Below are positions 24,682 through 32,601 of a stretch of 64,000 bases of DNA, piece after piece. Under the pieces are notes generated by a model. That model was not told the origin of the DNA. It saw only the letters and a program-made list of their open reading frames with translations, and did not search any database. How positions within the stretch are numbered: position 1 is the stretch's first letter; each line of letters opens with the position of its first letter. Both the position numbers and the translations under genes were made by a program. The DNA is from Gemmatimonadota bacterium (lineage in GTDB: Bacteria; Gemmatimonadota; Gemmatimonadetes; Gemmatimonadales; GWC2-71-9): NCBI GenBank assembly GCA_016720805.1, contig JADKJZ010000001.1, positions 62,001-126,000 on the forward strand, in the 5' to 3' direction.

Positions 24682-25548
24682 CTGTCCCCACGTCTCCAGA
24701 TCGCGATCGCCGCCTTGCTCTTCTCGACCGGTGGTGCCGCGATCAAGGCGGCCCAGCTGACGGGTTGGCAGATCGCATCGTTCCGGAGTGGCGTGGCGGC
24801 GTTGGCGTTGTTCATCGCCGTGCCGGCCGCTCGCAAGGGGTTCGGCTGGAAGACCGCGCTCGTCGGCGTCACCTACGCCGTCACGCTGGTCACCTTCGTG
24901 CTCGCCAATCGGCTGACCACCTCCGCCAACGCGATTTATCTCCAGTCGACCGCTCCGGTCTATCTGCTGCTGCTTGGGCCCTGGCTGTTGCGCGAGCCGA
25001 TCTCGCGCCGTGACCTGCCGATCCTGGCTGCGGTCGCGACCGGGCTCGCGCTGGTCTTCCTGGGCGTCGATGTGCCGAGCGTGACGGCACCGGATCCGGT
25101 GCGCGGCAACCTGCTCGCGGTGGTGAGTGGGGTGGCCTACGCGGTCATGCTGATTGGGTTGCGCTGGCTCGGGCGCGACCACGCCACGCAGGGGCATGGC
25201 GTCTCGGCGGTGATCCTCGGCAACCTGATTGCGTGCGTGGCCGTGCTGCCGTGGGCATTGCCGGTCGGGCCGACTCCGATGGCCTCGTGGGGGGTGATCC
25301 TCTATCTCGGCGTCTTCCAGATCGGCGGCGCGTACCTGCTGGTGACGAGCGGCCTCAAGCATGTGCCGGCGCTTGATGCGTCGCTGCTGCTGCTGGTGGA
25401 GACGGCGCTGAATCCGGTCTGGTCGTGGTTGCTGCTGCGCGAGGTGCCGTCGATGATGGCGTTGGCGGGTGGGGCGGTGATCATCGTCGCGACGGCGTGG
25501 CAGGCGTTGCGCGGGACGCGCGTGGCGGAACCCGTGGCGGTCATGTGA
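24682..25548 (+). CDS. EamA/DMT-family permease
   Basis: The product is about 288 residues with ten membrane helices in two EamA repeats (first RSGVAALALFIAVPAARKG, second GVSAVILGNLIACVA and GLKHVPALDASLLLLVETAL). Such proteins export or exchange small metabolites across the inner membrane. No ATG, GTG or TTG precedes the first helix in frame. The likely start is CTG 24682, with CCGGAG eight bases upstream; TTG 24715 would cut the first helix (LQIAIAALLFSTGGAAIK) in half. The gene lies one base after the TolC gene and overlaps the aminotransferase gene by 4 bases. Confidence 0.83.
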   Translation: MSPRLQIAIAALLFSTGGAAIKAAQLTGWQIASFRSGVAALALFIAVPAARKGFGWKTALVGVTYAVTLVTFVLANRLTTSANAIYLQSTAPVYLLLLGPWLLREPISRRDLPILAAVATGLALVFLGVDVPSVTAPDPVRGNLLAVVSGVAYAVMLIGLRWLGRDHATQGHGVSAVILGNLIACVAVLPWALPVGPTPMASWGVILYLGVFQIGGAYLLVTSGLKHVPALDASLLLLVETALNPVWSWLLLREVPSMMALAGGAVIIVATAWQALRGTRVAEPVAVM

Positions 25549-26207
25549 GCGCCCCGCAGGCGGCGACGACGCTCCTGGAGACGGTGCGCGTGCGGAACGG
25601 CGTGGCGCCGCTCTGGCCGCTGCACCTCGAGCGGCTGCACCGCAGTGCCGAGGCGTTGGGGATTGCGGTCGGCGAGATCGCGCGGCCGGAGGGTGGCGAG
25701 GACCGCATCGTGCGCTTCGAGGTCAGCGACGGGCTGGTGCGCAGCACCGAGCGCGAGGTCGGGAGCACGGCGCCGCTGGCGTTGGTGACCGCGCACGTGC
25801 CCCATCAGGGCTATCCCCACAAGATCGCGGCGCGGGCCTGGCTCGAGGCGGCGCGGCTGCCGACCAAGTCGCAGAGCACCGACGACGTGCTCTTTTTCGA
25901 CGCCGAGGGGTACCTGGTGGAGTCGTCGATCTGGGCAATAGGGTGGTGGGACCGGGAGACGCTGGTCTTTCCGCCGCTGGCGCTGGGGGGGCTGCCGTCG
26001 GTGGCGCGGGCGCGGCTGGCGGAGACGGTGCGCGGAGGGATCGCCACCGGGCGGCTCCGGCGGGAGGAGGTCACGGGGACGGCGCTGCTGGCCTGCAACG
26101 CGGCGCGCGGGGTGGTCCAGATTGCCGCGCTCGACCAGGACGCGGTGGTGGCCAATATGCGGACCCTGGCGGTCGGGAAACGGTTCTGGGAGCGTCGGGA
26201 CGCTTGA
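25545..26207 (+). CDS. Class IV aminotransferase (aminodeoxychorismate lyase-like)
   Basis: The 220-residue product is a PLP enzyme of fold type IV. It shows ETVRVRNGVAPLWPLHLERL, the catalytic lysine in PHKIAARAWLEAARL, and DDVLFFDAEGYLVESSIW with the conserved glutamate. It is a little short and lacks the usual GITR cofactor loop (LPSVARARLAE instead). Aminodeoxychorismate lyase (folate) or a D-amino-acid/branched-chain transaminase are both possible; sequence alone does not decide. GTG 25545 overlaps the permease stop (GTGA). A tRNA cluster follows 41 bases later. Confidence 0.78.
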   Translation: MSAPQAATTLLETVRVRNGVAPLWPLHLERLHRSAEALGIAVGEIARPEGGEDRIVRFEVSDGLVRSTEREVGSTAPLALVTAHVPHQGYPHKIAARAWLEAARLPTKSQSTDDVLFFDAEGYLVESSIWAIGWWDRETLVFPPLALGGLPSVARARLAETVRGGIATGRLRREEVTGTALLACNAARGVVQIAALDQDAVVANMRTLAVGKRFWERRDA

Positions 26208-26248
26208 CCCGGAGGGCTTCGGGGGCCATTTTGGGCGTCCGTTGTCGT

Positions 26249-26323
26249 GGTGCTTGTAGCTCAATTGGTTAGAGCGCCGGATTGTGGTTCCGGAGGTTGC
26301 GGGTTCAATCCCCGTCAGGCACC
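26249..26323 (+). tRNA. tRNA-His (GTG)
   Basis: A cloverleaf folds with acceptor GTGCTTG/CAGGCAC, anticodon stem CCGGA/TCCGG and loop TTGTGGT, giving anticodon GTG. An extra G at 26249 can pair with C26323, the G-1:C73 pair specific to histidine tRNA. The 3' CCA is not encoded. Confidence 0.95.
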
Positions 26324-26369
26324 CTGTGAGTCGTTAGGCGTTAGTTGTTGGTTGTTAGAGGGTTTATCT

Positions 26370-26442
26370 AGGTCCGTAGCTCAATTGGTAGAGCACCGGT
26401 CTCCAAAACCGGGGGTTGCAGGTTCGATTCCTGCCGGGCCTG
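26370..26442 (+). tRNA. tRNA-Trp (CCA)
   Basis: Acceptor AGGTCCG/CGGGCCT with one T-G pair, anticodon stem CCGGT/ACCGG and loop CTCCAAA give anticodon CCA and discriminator G. The 3' CCA end is not encoded. Confidence 0.95.
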
Positions 26443-26471
26443 TTGGGGGTTGATATGCCTTCTGGGCTGGG

Positions 26472-26477
26472 TATATT
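26472..26477 (+). promoter_or_regulatory. Putative -10 element (TATATT) before the tRNA-Glu genes
   Basis: TATATT lies 20 bases before the first tRNA-Glu gene. It matches the TANNTT boxes seen elsewhere in the window. No clear -35 box is visible. Confidence 0.35.
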
Positions 26478-26497
26478 CGCCGACTTGGTTTGGCCAC

Positions 26498-26570
26498 GGC
26501 GCTATCGTCTAGGGGCCTAGGACACAGCCCTCTCAAGGCTGGAACACGGGTTCGAATCCCGTTAGCGCTA
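26498..26570 (+). tRNA. tRNA-Glu (CTC)
   Basis: Acceptor GGCGCTA/TAGCGCT (G1-U72 wobble, as in many glutamate tRNAs), anticodon stem CAGCC/GGCTG, loop CTCTCAA with anticodon CTC, T stem ACGGG/CCCGT. Discriminator A; CCA not encoded. Confidence 0.95.
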
Positions 26571-26593
26571 TGCAGGGGAACCCAGGGGAAGTC

Positions 26594-26665
26594 GGCCCCA
26601 TCGTCTATCGGTTAGGACGCGACCCTTTCAAGGTCGAGAGACGGGTTCGATTCCCGTTGGGGCTA
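26594..26665 (+). tRNA. tRNA-Glu (TTC)
   Basis: Acceptor GGCCCCA/TGGGGCT, anticodon stem CGACC/GGTCG, loop CTTTCAA with anticodon TTC, T stem ACGGG/CCCGT. It reads GAA and GAG, complementing the CTC isoacceptor 23 bases upstream. CCA not encoded. Confidence 0.95.
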
Positions 26666-26676
26666 CTGCAGGAAGC

Positions 26677-26749
26677 GCCTCGATAGCTCAATTGGTAGAG
26701 CACGTGACTCTTAATCACTAGGTTGTAGGTTCGAGTCCTACTCGGGGCA
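26677..26749 (+). tRNA. tRNA-Lys (CTT)
   Basis: Acceptor GCCTCGA/TCGGGGC, anticodon loop CTCTTAA with anticodon CTT, T stem GTAGG/CCTAC. The outermost anticodon-stem pair is C-T, a small irregularity. Discriminator A; CCA not encoded. Confidence 0.93.
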
Positions 26750-26756
26750 TGTCCAG

Positions 26757-26786
26757 CCGCCCGTCACTCAGCAGAGTGGCGGGCGG
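26757..26786 (+). terminator. Terminator of the five-tRNA cluster
   Basis: A 13-bp stem with one G-T pair (CCGCCCGTCACTC and partner) closes an AGCA loop and is followed by TTTGGTGTTT. It stands 8 bases after tRNA-Lys, so all five tRNAs may end here. Confidence 0.85.
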
Positions 26787-26984
26787 TTTGGTGTTTGGGC
26801 ACCGCCACCCCTCCCGGCATCGGCCCGACACCGTACCTTTGGGATGTCAGGCGGGTCCAGCGCCGGACGCCTTTCCGCAGGTCACTCCTCCTCGATGACA
26901 GAACCAGGGCGCCTCGAGGCGCCCGAGCCTCGCGCTCGCATGCCGTCAATCATCCGCCCCCGCAGCATGGAAGGAATGCGCCTC

Positions 26985-28223
26985 ATGGATACTGCGCGAT
27001 CGATTGCACTGACTCCGGCGAACTGCCGTAGCGATTCCCACCATCGGACAGGTGTCAGGGGGAGAGCCGCGACTCGATTGTTGACCGGCGGTATGCTCGG
27101 TGTGCTGCTGACCGCGTGCTCGGGACGGGAGGAAGGGACTCCTTCCATTACCCAGCAGACTGCGACTCCATCGGTGGGCGTCGTCCTGGAGCGCAGCGAG
27201 AAGTGCGGGACATGTACCGTCACTCTTGAACCAATCGCGGTGCTCGGCAGTGAAGACGACTCGCTCTCGATGGGGGACGCCCCGTCCTTAGTAGTGACCC
27301 CTACCGGTTGCGTAGTTGGCCCGACTGATAGGGACCGCGAACTGCTCGTATTCAAGAACTGCAGTGGTGCACCACAGCAACTTGGCCGGGCTGGTGACGG
27401 TCCCGGCGAACTGAGCTCGATCAGAGCGATCGCTTCCTGGCCTGGGGATTCCGTGGCTGCCTTCGGCTATGGAAACATGACCATCCTCTCGGCACGCACC
27501 GGCGCAGGGCGAACGGTCCCGGTCGACCCGGACACGCGGGGAGAGAACATCGTGGTGCTTCCTGGGGCGCCTCTACTGATTGTGAACAACGAGCTCCCTG
27601 CGCGAGCACAGTTCACGGCGATCAACGCGGACGGTTCGCATCATCAGACCTTCGGGCTGCCACCACGTGCCGACCCTCGGGCTGACAGGTTCGCGAATTT
27701 GGTCGTCCTCGGCCAGGCGGGCGCTCAGGACGGTTTCTGGGCTGGTTCAACCTTCTATCGGTATCGGCTCGCGCACTGGATGGTCGGGGGGAGGGCCGCG
27801 TCCTTCGTCGAGAGGACGCCCAAGTGGTTTGCGCCCTACGACGCCACCGCGCTGTCACGGTTCTGGGACGCGAGCGCCGCAGTCATGCGACCCTTGCCAT
27901 ACCTGCGGGGGATCCACGAAGCGGCCGACGGAACGCTGTGGGTGGCCGCGGCTGTTGCCGCAATCGACTGGTCTCCCGACTCGATCAAGCCAGTCGTCAG
28001 GCGGAGCCGAACGGGAGAGGTGACTTCAAGAAGCGGCAGTAGGCTGGAGCACTATGACGGGGTGCTTGAGGCACTTGATGCCAAGACGGGAGCTCACCTC
28101 ATCACCATCCAGACGCCGGACCTTTGGGTCGGGTTCGCAAACGACACCATCGTGTATGCTCGGCGTGAGAGTGTCGAGGGCGTCCCCCAGATTGCTCTCT
28201 ACCGAATGAGGCTAAAGAGGTAG
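26985..28223 (+). CDS. Lipoprotein, probable beta-propeller fold
   Basis: The 412-residue product has a long N-terminus with the lipobox LLTAC (Cys45), so it is anchored to a membrane. The rest is rich in short strands with repeated Gly-Asp turns (GRAGDGPGELSSIRAIASWP, DGTLWVAAAVAAIDW), like 6-bladed NHL/propeller proteins that are frequent in Gemmatimonadota. A CGTC motif near residue 75 could be redox active. The ATG at 26985 was chosen because GGAAGGA lies 9 bases before it; three nearby in-frame ATGs lack this. Codon use looks less GC-rich than in flanking genes. Role unknown. Confidence 0.65.
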   Translation: MDTARSIALTPANCRSDSHHRTGVRGRAATRLLTGGMLGVLLTACSGREEGTPSITQQTATPSVGVVLERSEKCGTCTVTLEPIAVLGSEDDSLSMGDAPSLVVTPTGCVVGPTDRDRELLVFKNCSGAPQQLGRAGDGPGELSSIRAIASWPGDSVAAFGYGNMTILSARTGAGRTVPVDPDTRGENIVVLPGAPLLIVNNELPARAQFTAINADGSHHQTFGLPPRADPRADRFANLVVLGQAGAQDGFWAGSTFYRYRLAHWMVGGRAASFVERTPKWFAPYDATALSRFWDASAAVMRPLPYLRGIHEAADGTLWVAAAVAAIDWSPDSIKPVVRRSRTGEVTSRSGSRLEHYDGVLEALDAKTGAHLITIQTPDLWVGFANDTIVYARRESVEGVPQIALYRMRLKR

Positions 28224-28584
28224 TCAGGCACACTGCCGGCACCGTCTTCTACTTCCTCGTCACCACGGCATTGTTGCTTTACGTCGGTGCCCGCTCTCGG
28301 GGAGGTCGTCGCGCGGTCAGTCATGACCGATCCATTGAGCCCTTGATATAGGCTGGTATCTAACAGGCGTTTGCTGCGGTCGTGGCCTGCCGCAGAAGCC
28401 CACGACGGTTCGCCGCTACCCTCGTGCCCGATCGAATACAGGCGCAAGGGCAGCTGGGGACACCCCTTCCGCTTGGTGATTGGGGGGGATGGCGGCGCCA
28501 CCCGTTCCGTTCGCGCCGTGGTGGAGGTAGGCTTGAGGATACTCGCCAACCGCATTGCAATGGGGCCCTACTAGATGAGGGCGC
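28224..28584. other. 361-base gap, possibly decayed sequence
   Basis: No gene with a credible start is seen. Just after the lipoprotein stop, one frame encodes a short hydrophobic stretch (TVFYFLVTTALLLYVGA) ending at 28349 but lacking a start codon; it may be a remnant of a membrane protein. The rest is featureless by eye apart from the ribosome site of the next gene. Confidence 0.35.
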
Positions 28585-29130
28585 ATGACACGCTATCTCA
28601 CGCTGCTGCTCGGCCTGCAAGCTTGCGGATCACCCGACCGCGCCACCCCAGACTTCAGTCAGGACTCGACCGCCCGACAGGCCGCCACGCAGACGGTCAG
28701 CAACGCCGCCGTGGTGGCGCTCATCGCGCGCAATCGGCCCGCCAAGGTGCTCGTCGAACAGGATCGCGTCATCTGGATGGGAGACTCCGCGGGGCCCGCG
28801 ATGGCCGAGCCGGCGTGGGCGGATTTCGTGCGCGAGGCGAGAACGCCTGGCCGGGTCCCCTCGCTCCTCGGTGAGGTGGCACACGACCGTGTGAGTCGCT
28901 GGCAATTGCGCGGCGAGGTGACGGACACGGCAGTGATTGCCCTCTCGGGCATCGGCTTCGCCCCGTCCGGGGACGAGGCGGTCCTGCTGGTCGACTACCG
29001 CTGCGGCACGCGATGCGGCGTTGGGATGATCTGGACGATGCAGCGCCGGGGCGAGTCGTGGGACGTCACCAAGTCCGATACGGTCTACCGCAATGGTCCC
29101 CGCGGTCGGGAACCAGTGCGCATGCGGTAG
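28585..29130 (+). CDS. Putative lipoprotein of unknown function
   Basis: The 181-residue product begins with a short signal sequence and lipobox GLQAC (Cys14). After a disordered linker (residues 15-35) comes a mixed domain with a pair of cysteines (DYRCGTRCGVGMIWTMQR) near residues 140-145, and strands WDVTKSDTVY at the end, similar in look to small NTF2/lipocalin-like domains, but no family is recognised. GAGGG five bases before the ATG supports the start. A second exported gene follows 23 bases later. Confidence 0.65.
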   Translation: MTRYLTLLLGLQACGSPDRATPDFSQDSTARQAATQTVSNAAVVALIARNRPAKVLVEQDRVIWMGDSAGPAMAEPAWADFVREARTPGRVPSLLGEVAHDRVSRWQLRGEVTDTAVIALSGIGFAPSGDEAVLLVDYRCGTRCGVGMIWTMQRRGESWDVTKSDTVYRNGPRGREPVRMR

Positions 29131-29153
29131 CAGCGCTAGTCCATCTAGGGGGT

Positions 29154-30242
29154 ATGATGCGAACCACCTGCCAAGCGATCACACTGGGATTGACCCTCAT
29201 CGGGGCCGCTCCCGCCACCGCCCAGACCCGCACGATCGACCTCACCGGACGGCCTGCGGCGACGATCTCCGAGCCGGTCAGCGGATTCAGCGAAGGCGCG
29301 GAGTTGGCGAGCGGCAAGTTCGTGTTTGTTGACGGGCGCGAGGTCGCCATTCGACTGGCGGACTTCTCGGCCGATGCGCTGCGCGTGCTGTCGCGTACCG
29401 GCGCTGGCCCTGGGGAGTATCGGTTGCCGTCAGACGCGATGGCCGATGGAAAGGGCGGTGCGGTCGTCGCAGACCAAATGCTCGCGAGGGCAGTTTTCAT
29501 CTCGGGCACGGGCGAGGTGACTGGAACAGGATTGACTCGTGAAGAGGCTGGCATGGCGCCGATCGACATTCGCGGGTTCGACGCGCTGGGTCGCGTATAC
29601 CGCACTGGCCGCGCCGGGGCAGCGGGACGCGATTCGCTCCCGATCGAGCGGTGGGATCCAACGACCAAGACCGTCACGATTCTCGCATGGCAGCAGGTGG
29701 AGCGGGCGCATGCAGCACCGATGCGGAAGGGTCCCGACGGGAGAATGAGCGCGGACATTGTCGGCCCTCCCGCCATCTTTCCTACGCGGTCTGAGTGGAT
29801 GCCGCTCTCCGATGGCAGCGTCGCGATCGTCTATCAGTCCCCGTATCGGGTGGACGTCGTCACGCCAGCGGGGAAGCGGATTCGCGGGCCGGCGGTGAAG
29901 TACCAGCCGATCAAGGTCACCAGCGCGTACCGGGCGTGGTGGTCAACAACTCAGTTCCCCGCGCAGGATGACATGTTTCCAGCCGTGCTCCCACCGGTCG
30001 ATGGGCTCATGTCCCAGGTCCTTGCCTCAACTGACGGAGAACTCTGGGTGCCGCGCCTTCGTGACTGGAATGACTCGCTGCCGAAGTACGACATCTTCGA
30101 CAAGACGGGGACTCTCACCGGTCGGGCCGTCCTGAAGCCGCACTCGAAGGTGATCGGTTTCGGCCGCGGCGTGATCTACGTCGCGCGGCAGTCGCCGGAC
30201 GATGATTTCTGGCATCTGGAGAAGTACCAGGCGAGACCCTAG
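29154..30242 (+). CDS. Exported 6-bladed beta-propeller-like protein
   Basis: The 362-residue product carries a signal peptide ending ATAQ (about residue 24). The mature part resembles 6-bladed propeller proteins: the early motif RTGAGPGEYRLPSDAMADGK is typical of that group, followed by blades such as DIRGFDALGRVYRTGR and VLASTDGELWVPRLRDW. Such proteins are usually periplasmic or surface binding modules. It shares this architecture with the lipoprotein gene 3 kb upstream (GRAGDGPGELSS), suggesting paralogues. ATG 29154 or 29157 both follow TAGGGGGT. Confidence 0.68.
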   Translation: MMRTTCQAITLGLTLIGAAPATAQTRTIDLTGRPAATISEPVSGFSEGAELASGKFVFVDGREVAIRLADFSADALRVLSRTGAGPGEYRLPSDAMADGKGGAVVADQMLARAVFISGTGEVTGTGLTREEAGMAPIDIRGFDALGRVYRTGRAGAAGRDSLPIERWDPTTKTVTILAWQQVERAHAAPMRKGPDGRMSADIVGPPAIFPTRSEWMPLSDGSVAIVYQSPYRVDVVTPAGKRIRGPAVKYQPIKVTSAYRAWWSTTQFPAQDDMFPAVLPPVDGLMSQVLASTDGELWVPRLRDWNDSLPKYDIFDKTGTLTGRAVLKPHSKVIGFGRGVIYVARQSPDDDFWHLEKYQARP

Positions 30243-30362
30243 CCGCTCGAATTAGTTGCAGTTGCCACCGCCTGTGGTTCTCCCATCGCCGAATCCGTCC
30301 CATATTTCATCCGATTCCAACTCGTCGGCCCCCGTCCCCCCTCAGCCCGCGTGAGTTGCCCC

Positions 30363-30824
30363 ATGTCCCGTCGTCCCGCCTCCGCCATCCCTCGGCTCGT
30401 CGCCGCGCTCCTCCTGACCCTCGCCGCGCCGGCCGTTGCCCAGCAGAAGTCCGCGCCGGCAGCAGCGCCATCCGCCACGTCCCTCGTCGGCACGTGGGCA
30501 GGCAGCGTCACCGTGCCGTTCGGCGACAGCTCGATCGTGGCGCCGGTGAGCTACACCTTCGTCGCCGCCTCGGGTGGCGTGGGCGGCACCGCGATGGTGC
30601 CGGGGCAGGGGAGCGGGACGATCTCCAACGTGGTGCGCACCGGTGCGCACGTGCAATTCCGTGTGACCGTTGCGGCGGCGACGGCGGCAGCCGCGGGCGC
30701 GACCTCCGCCACGCCAAAGCTGCTCGAGCACGACGGCACGCTCGGCGCCGACGGTGCGCTCGAAGGGCTCGTGAACCTCGCCGGTCAACCGGTCGCGAAG
30801 TTCAAGGTCACACCGAAGAAATAG
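30363..30824 (+). CDS. Small exported protein of unknown function
   Basis: The 153-residue product has a signal peptide ending APAVAQ (about residue 27), an Ala-rich linker, then a beta-rich domain (SLVGTWAGSVTVPFGDSSIV, TPKLLEHDGTLGADGALEGL) reminiscent of small calycin-like barrels. ATG 30363 is used; a GTG at 30351 is also in frame and neither has a good ribosome site. The 3' end overlaps the convergent PqiA-like gene by 17 bases. Confidence 0.6.
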   Translation: MSRRPASAIPRLVAALLLTLAAPAVAQQKSAPAAAPSATSLVGTWAGSVTVPFGDSSIVAPVSYTFVAASGGVGGTAMVPGQGSGTISNVVRTGAHVQFRVTVAAATAAAAGATSATPKLLEHDGTLGADGALEGLVNLAGQPVAKFKVTPKK

Positions 30825-31314
30825 CGTCGGGCTCGTCGAGCTCAAGGAGCTGGAAGGCAAGGTTGGAAACGAGGCAGTACGCGGCAAAGCAGTAGAAGCC
30901 GGGTCCGGCCACCGCCGAGAGGTTGGCGGTGCCCTTGGCGGCGAGCAGGGCGATCAGCATCCCCACGGCGAAGACATCCGCCATCGACCACTTGCTGATG
31001 GTGCGCACGAAGCGATAGAGGCGGAGGCGCTGCGCCGTGCTCCGCAACGTGAAGATCGGGATCAGCAGCGCCGCCTTGATCAGCGGGATCAGGATGCTGA
31101 AGACGACGATCAGCCCGGCCACGAAGTCGTTGCCCGACTGGTGCAGGCTCCGCACGGCGCCGACCACGCTCCGCGTCTCGTTCGACAGCTCGCGCGTCTG
31201 GCCGAACATCTCCATCGTCGCGCGAATGGTGAGCGCCGGCTTGACCAGTCCGGGCCAGAGCAGGATGACGGACCCGATGGCCAGCGCGACGGCGAGACGG
31301 TTGCGAGGACTCAT
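30808..31314 (-). CDS. PqiA-family membrane protein
   Basis: The 168-residue product corresponds to one PqiA domain: four hydrophobic segments and the family hallmark RTISKWSMADVFAVGMLIAL near residue 112. PqiA proteins sit in the inner membrane and help move lipids with MCE partners; no MCE gene is nearby and only one of the two domains of E. coli PqiA is present. The start ATG 31314 has no Shine-Dalgarno but a TACTTT box six bases upstream. It overlaps the convergent exported-protein gene by 17 bases. Confidence 0.78.
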   Translation of the reverse strand: MSPRNRLAVALAIGSVILLWPGLVKPALTIRATMEMFGQTRELSNETRSVVGAVRSLHQSGNDFVAGLIVVFSILIPLIKAALLIPIFTLRSTAQRLRLYRFVRTISKWSMADVFAVGMLIALLAAKGTANLSAVAGPGFYCFAAYCLVSNLAFQLLELDEPDAISSV

Positions 31315-31320
31315 ACTGCG

Positions 31321-31326
31321 AAAGTA
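31321..31326 (-). promoter_or_regulatory. Putative -10 element (TACTTT) of the PqiA-like gene
   Basis: On the minus strand TACTTT is followed by six bases and the ATG at 31314, consistent with a leaderless transcript. The beta-lactamase-like gene diverges from here. Confidence 0.4.
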
Positions 31327-31371
31327 GCCCGCCCGTCGGCGACGTGCCATCCCACCCCGTGAGGCCCCTCG

Positions 31372-32514
31372 ATGCGCGCCACCTCTGTGATCGGTCTTGC
31401 GGTGACGATTGCGCTGGCGGCCGGATGTTCCACGGCGAACACCGCGCTCCAGATGCCGAGCAGCCATGCCATCGACTCCGCCGCCACCGCGCTCATGGCG
31501 CGCGATTCGGTGCAAGGGCTTGCCATCGCCGTGATCGACGACGGCCAGGTCCGCCACGTCGCCGCGCTCGGCTGGCGCAACGCCGCCAAGCGCCTGCCGC
31601 TCGACACCGCCACGATCATGTACGGCGCCTCGCTCACCAAGGCGACCGTCGGCTACCTGGTGCTGCAGCTCGTCGACGAGGGGAAGCTCGACCTCGACGC
31701 CTCAATCGCGACGCTCCTCCCCAAGCCGCTCCCCGAGTACGAGGAGTTCACCGACCTCGCCGGCGACGAGCGTTGGCGTGCGCTCACGCCGAGGATCCTC
31801 CTCAATCACGCCACCGGCTTCGCCAACTTCCGCTGGCTCGAGCCCGACCAGAAGCTGCGCTTCCACTTCACGCCCGGGAGTCGCTACGCCTACTCCGGCG
31901 AGGGCTTCTACATCCTCCAGCTCGTCCTCGAGGAAGGGCTCAAGCTTGACCTCGGTGCCGAGGCACAGCGCCGCCTCTTCGATCGCTTCGAGATGCCGCG
32001 CACCTCGCTGCAATGGCGCGCGGACTTCGCCAGCAACCTTGCCGATGGCCACGCGCTCGATGGCACGATCGAACCGCACGACGAACGGAGCCGCGTCAGC
32101 GCGGCCGGCTCGATGGACACCGACATCGCCGATCAGGCCCGCTTTTGGGCGGCCGTCGTACGCGGTGACGGCCTGACGCCGACGTCGCGCGCCGAGTTTG
32201 TCCGGCCGCAGCTGCCGATCACCTCGCGGCAGCAGTTCCCGACACTGCTCGAGGCGCGCGGCAGGTGGGACAGCACGGTCGCGCTCTCGGCGGGCCTCGG
32301 CGTCGTGACATTCCGCGACCCGTCAGGGCCGGCCTGGTTCAAGGGCGGCCACAACGACTGGACCGGCAACATGGTGATCTGTCTTGAGGCCCACCGTCGG
32401 TGCGTGGTCTTCCTCGGCAACGACGTCCGTGCCGAACGGATCTACCCGGAGCTGGCGGCGTTCATCCTGGGGCCCACGCAGATGCCGTGGGGGTGGGAGT
32501 ACGGAACGCCATAG
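31372..32514 (+). CDS. Serine beta-lactamase-fold lipoprotein
   Basis: The 380-residue product has a lipobox LAAGC (Cys19). The rest is a class C beta-lactamase/esterase fold: nucleophile motif SLTK (Ser87, Lys90), the tyrosine motif YAYSGEGF, an RILLNHATGFANF segment, and a C-terminal KGGHNDW in place of KTG. Members include D-aminopeptidases, esterases and penicillin-binding-like enzymes; a true beta-lactamase role is not implied. It is held at the cell envelope. GAGG seven bases before the ATG supports the start. Confidence 0.8.
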   Translation: MRATSVIGLAVTIALAAGCSTANTALQMPSSHAIDSAATALMARDSVQGLAIAVIDDGQVRHVAALGWRNAAKRLPLDTATIMYGASLTKATVGYLVLQLVDEGKLDLDASIATLLPKPLPEYEEFTDLAGDERWRALTPRILLNHATGFANFRWLEPDQKLRFHFTPGSRYAYSGEGFYILQLVLEEGLKLDLGAEAQRRLFDRFEMPRTSLQWRADFASNLADGHALDGTIEPHDERSRVSAAGSMDTDIADQARFWAAVVRGDGLTPTSRAEFVRPQLPITSRQQFPTLLEARGRWDSTVALSAGLGVVTFRDPSGPAWFKGGHNDWTGNMVICLEAHRRCVVFLGNDVRAERIYPELAAFILGPTQMPWGWEYGTP

Positions 32515-32601
32515 GCGCCCATCTTGCCGGATCCCGTCCGGCGCACGACCTTCAGACTGTCACATGGGACGCACCTCCCCCCGCTCCTCTTTGAGGTCGC
32601 C

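Noticed and set aside
28224..28349. A small hydrophobic membrane-protein gene
   Set aside because: The frame has no usable start codon and no ribosome site, so it was noted only as a possible remnant.
26677..30242. A genomic island integrated at tRNA-Lys
   Set aside because: I found no integrase gene and no convincing repeat of the tRNA 3' end downstream, so only a weak compositional hint remains.
31372..32514. Antibiotic-resistance beta-lactamase
   Set aside because: The SxxK and Tyr motifs are shared with many esterases and peptidases, the KTG motif is altered and it is a lipoprotein, so resistance cannot be claimed.
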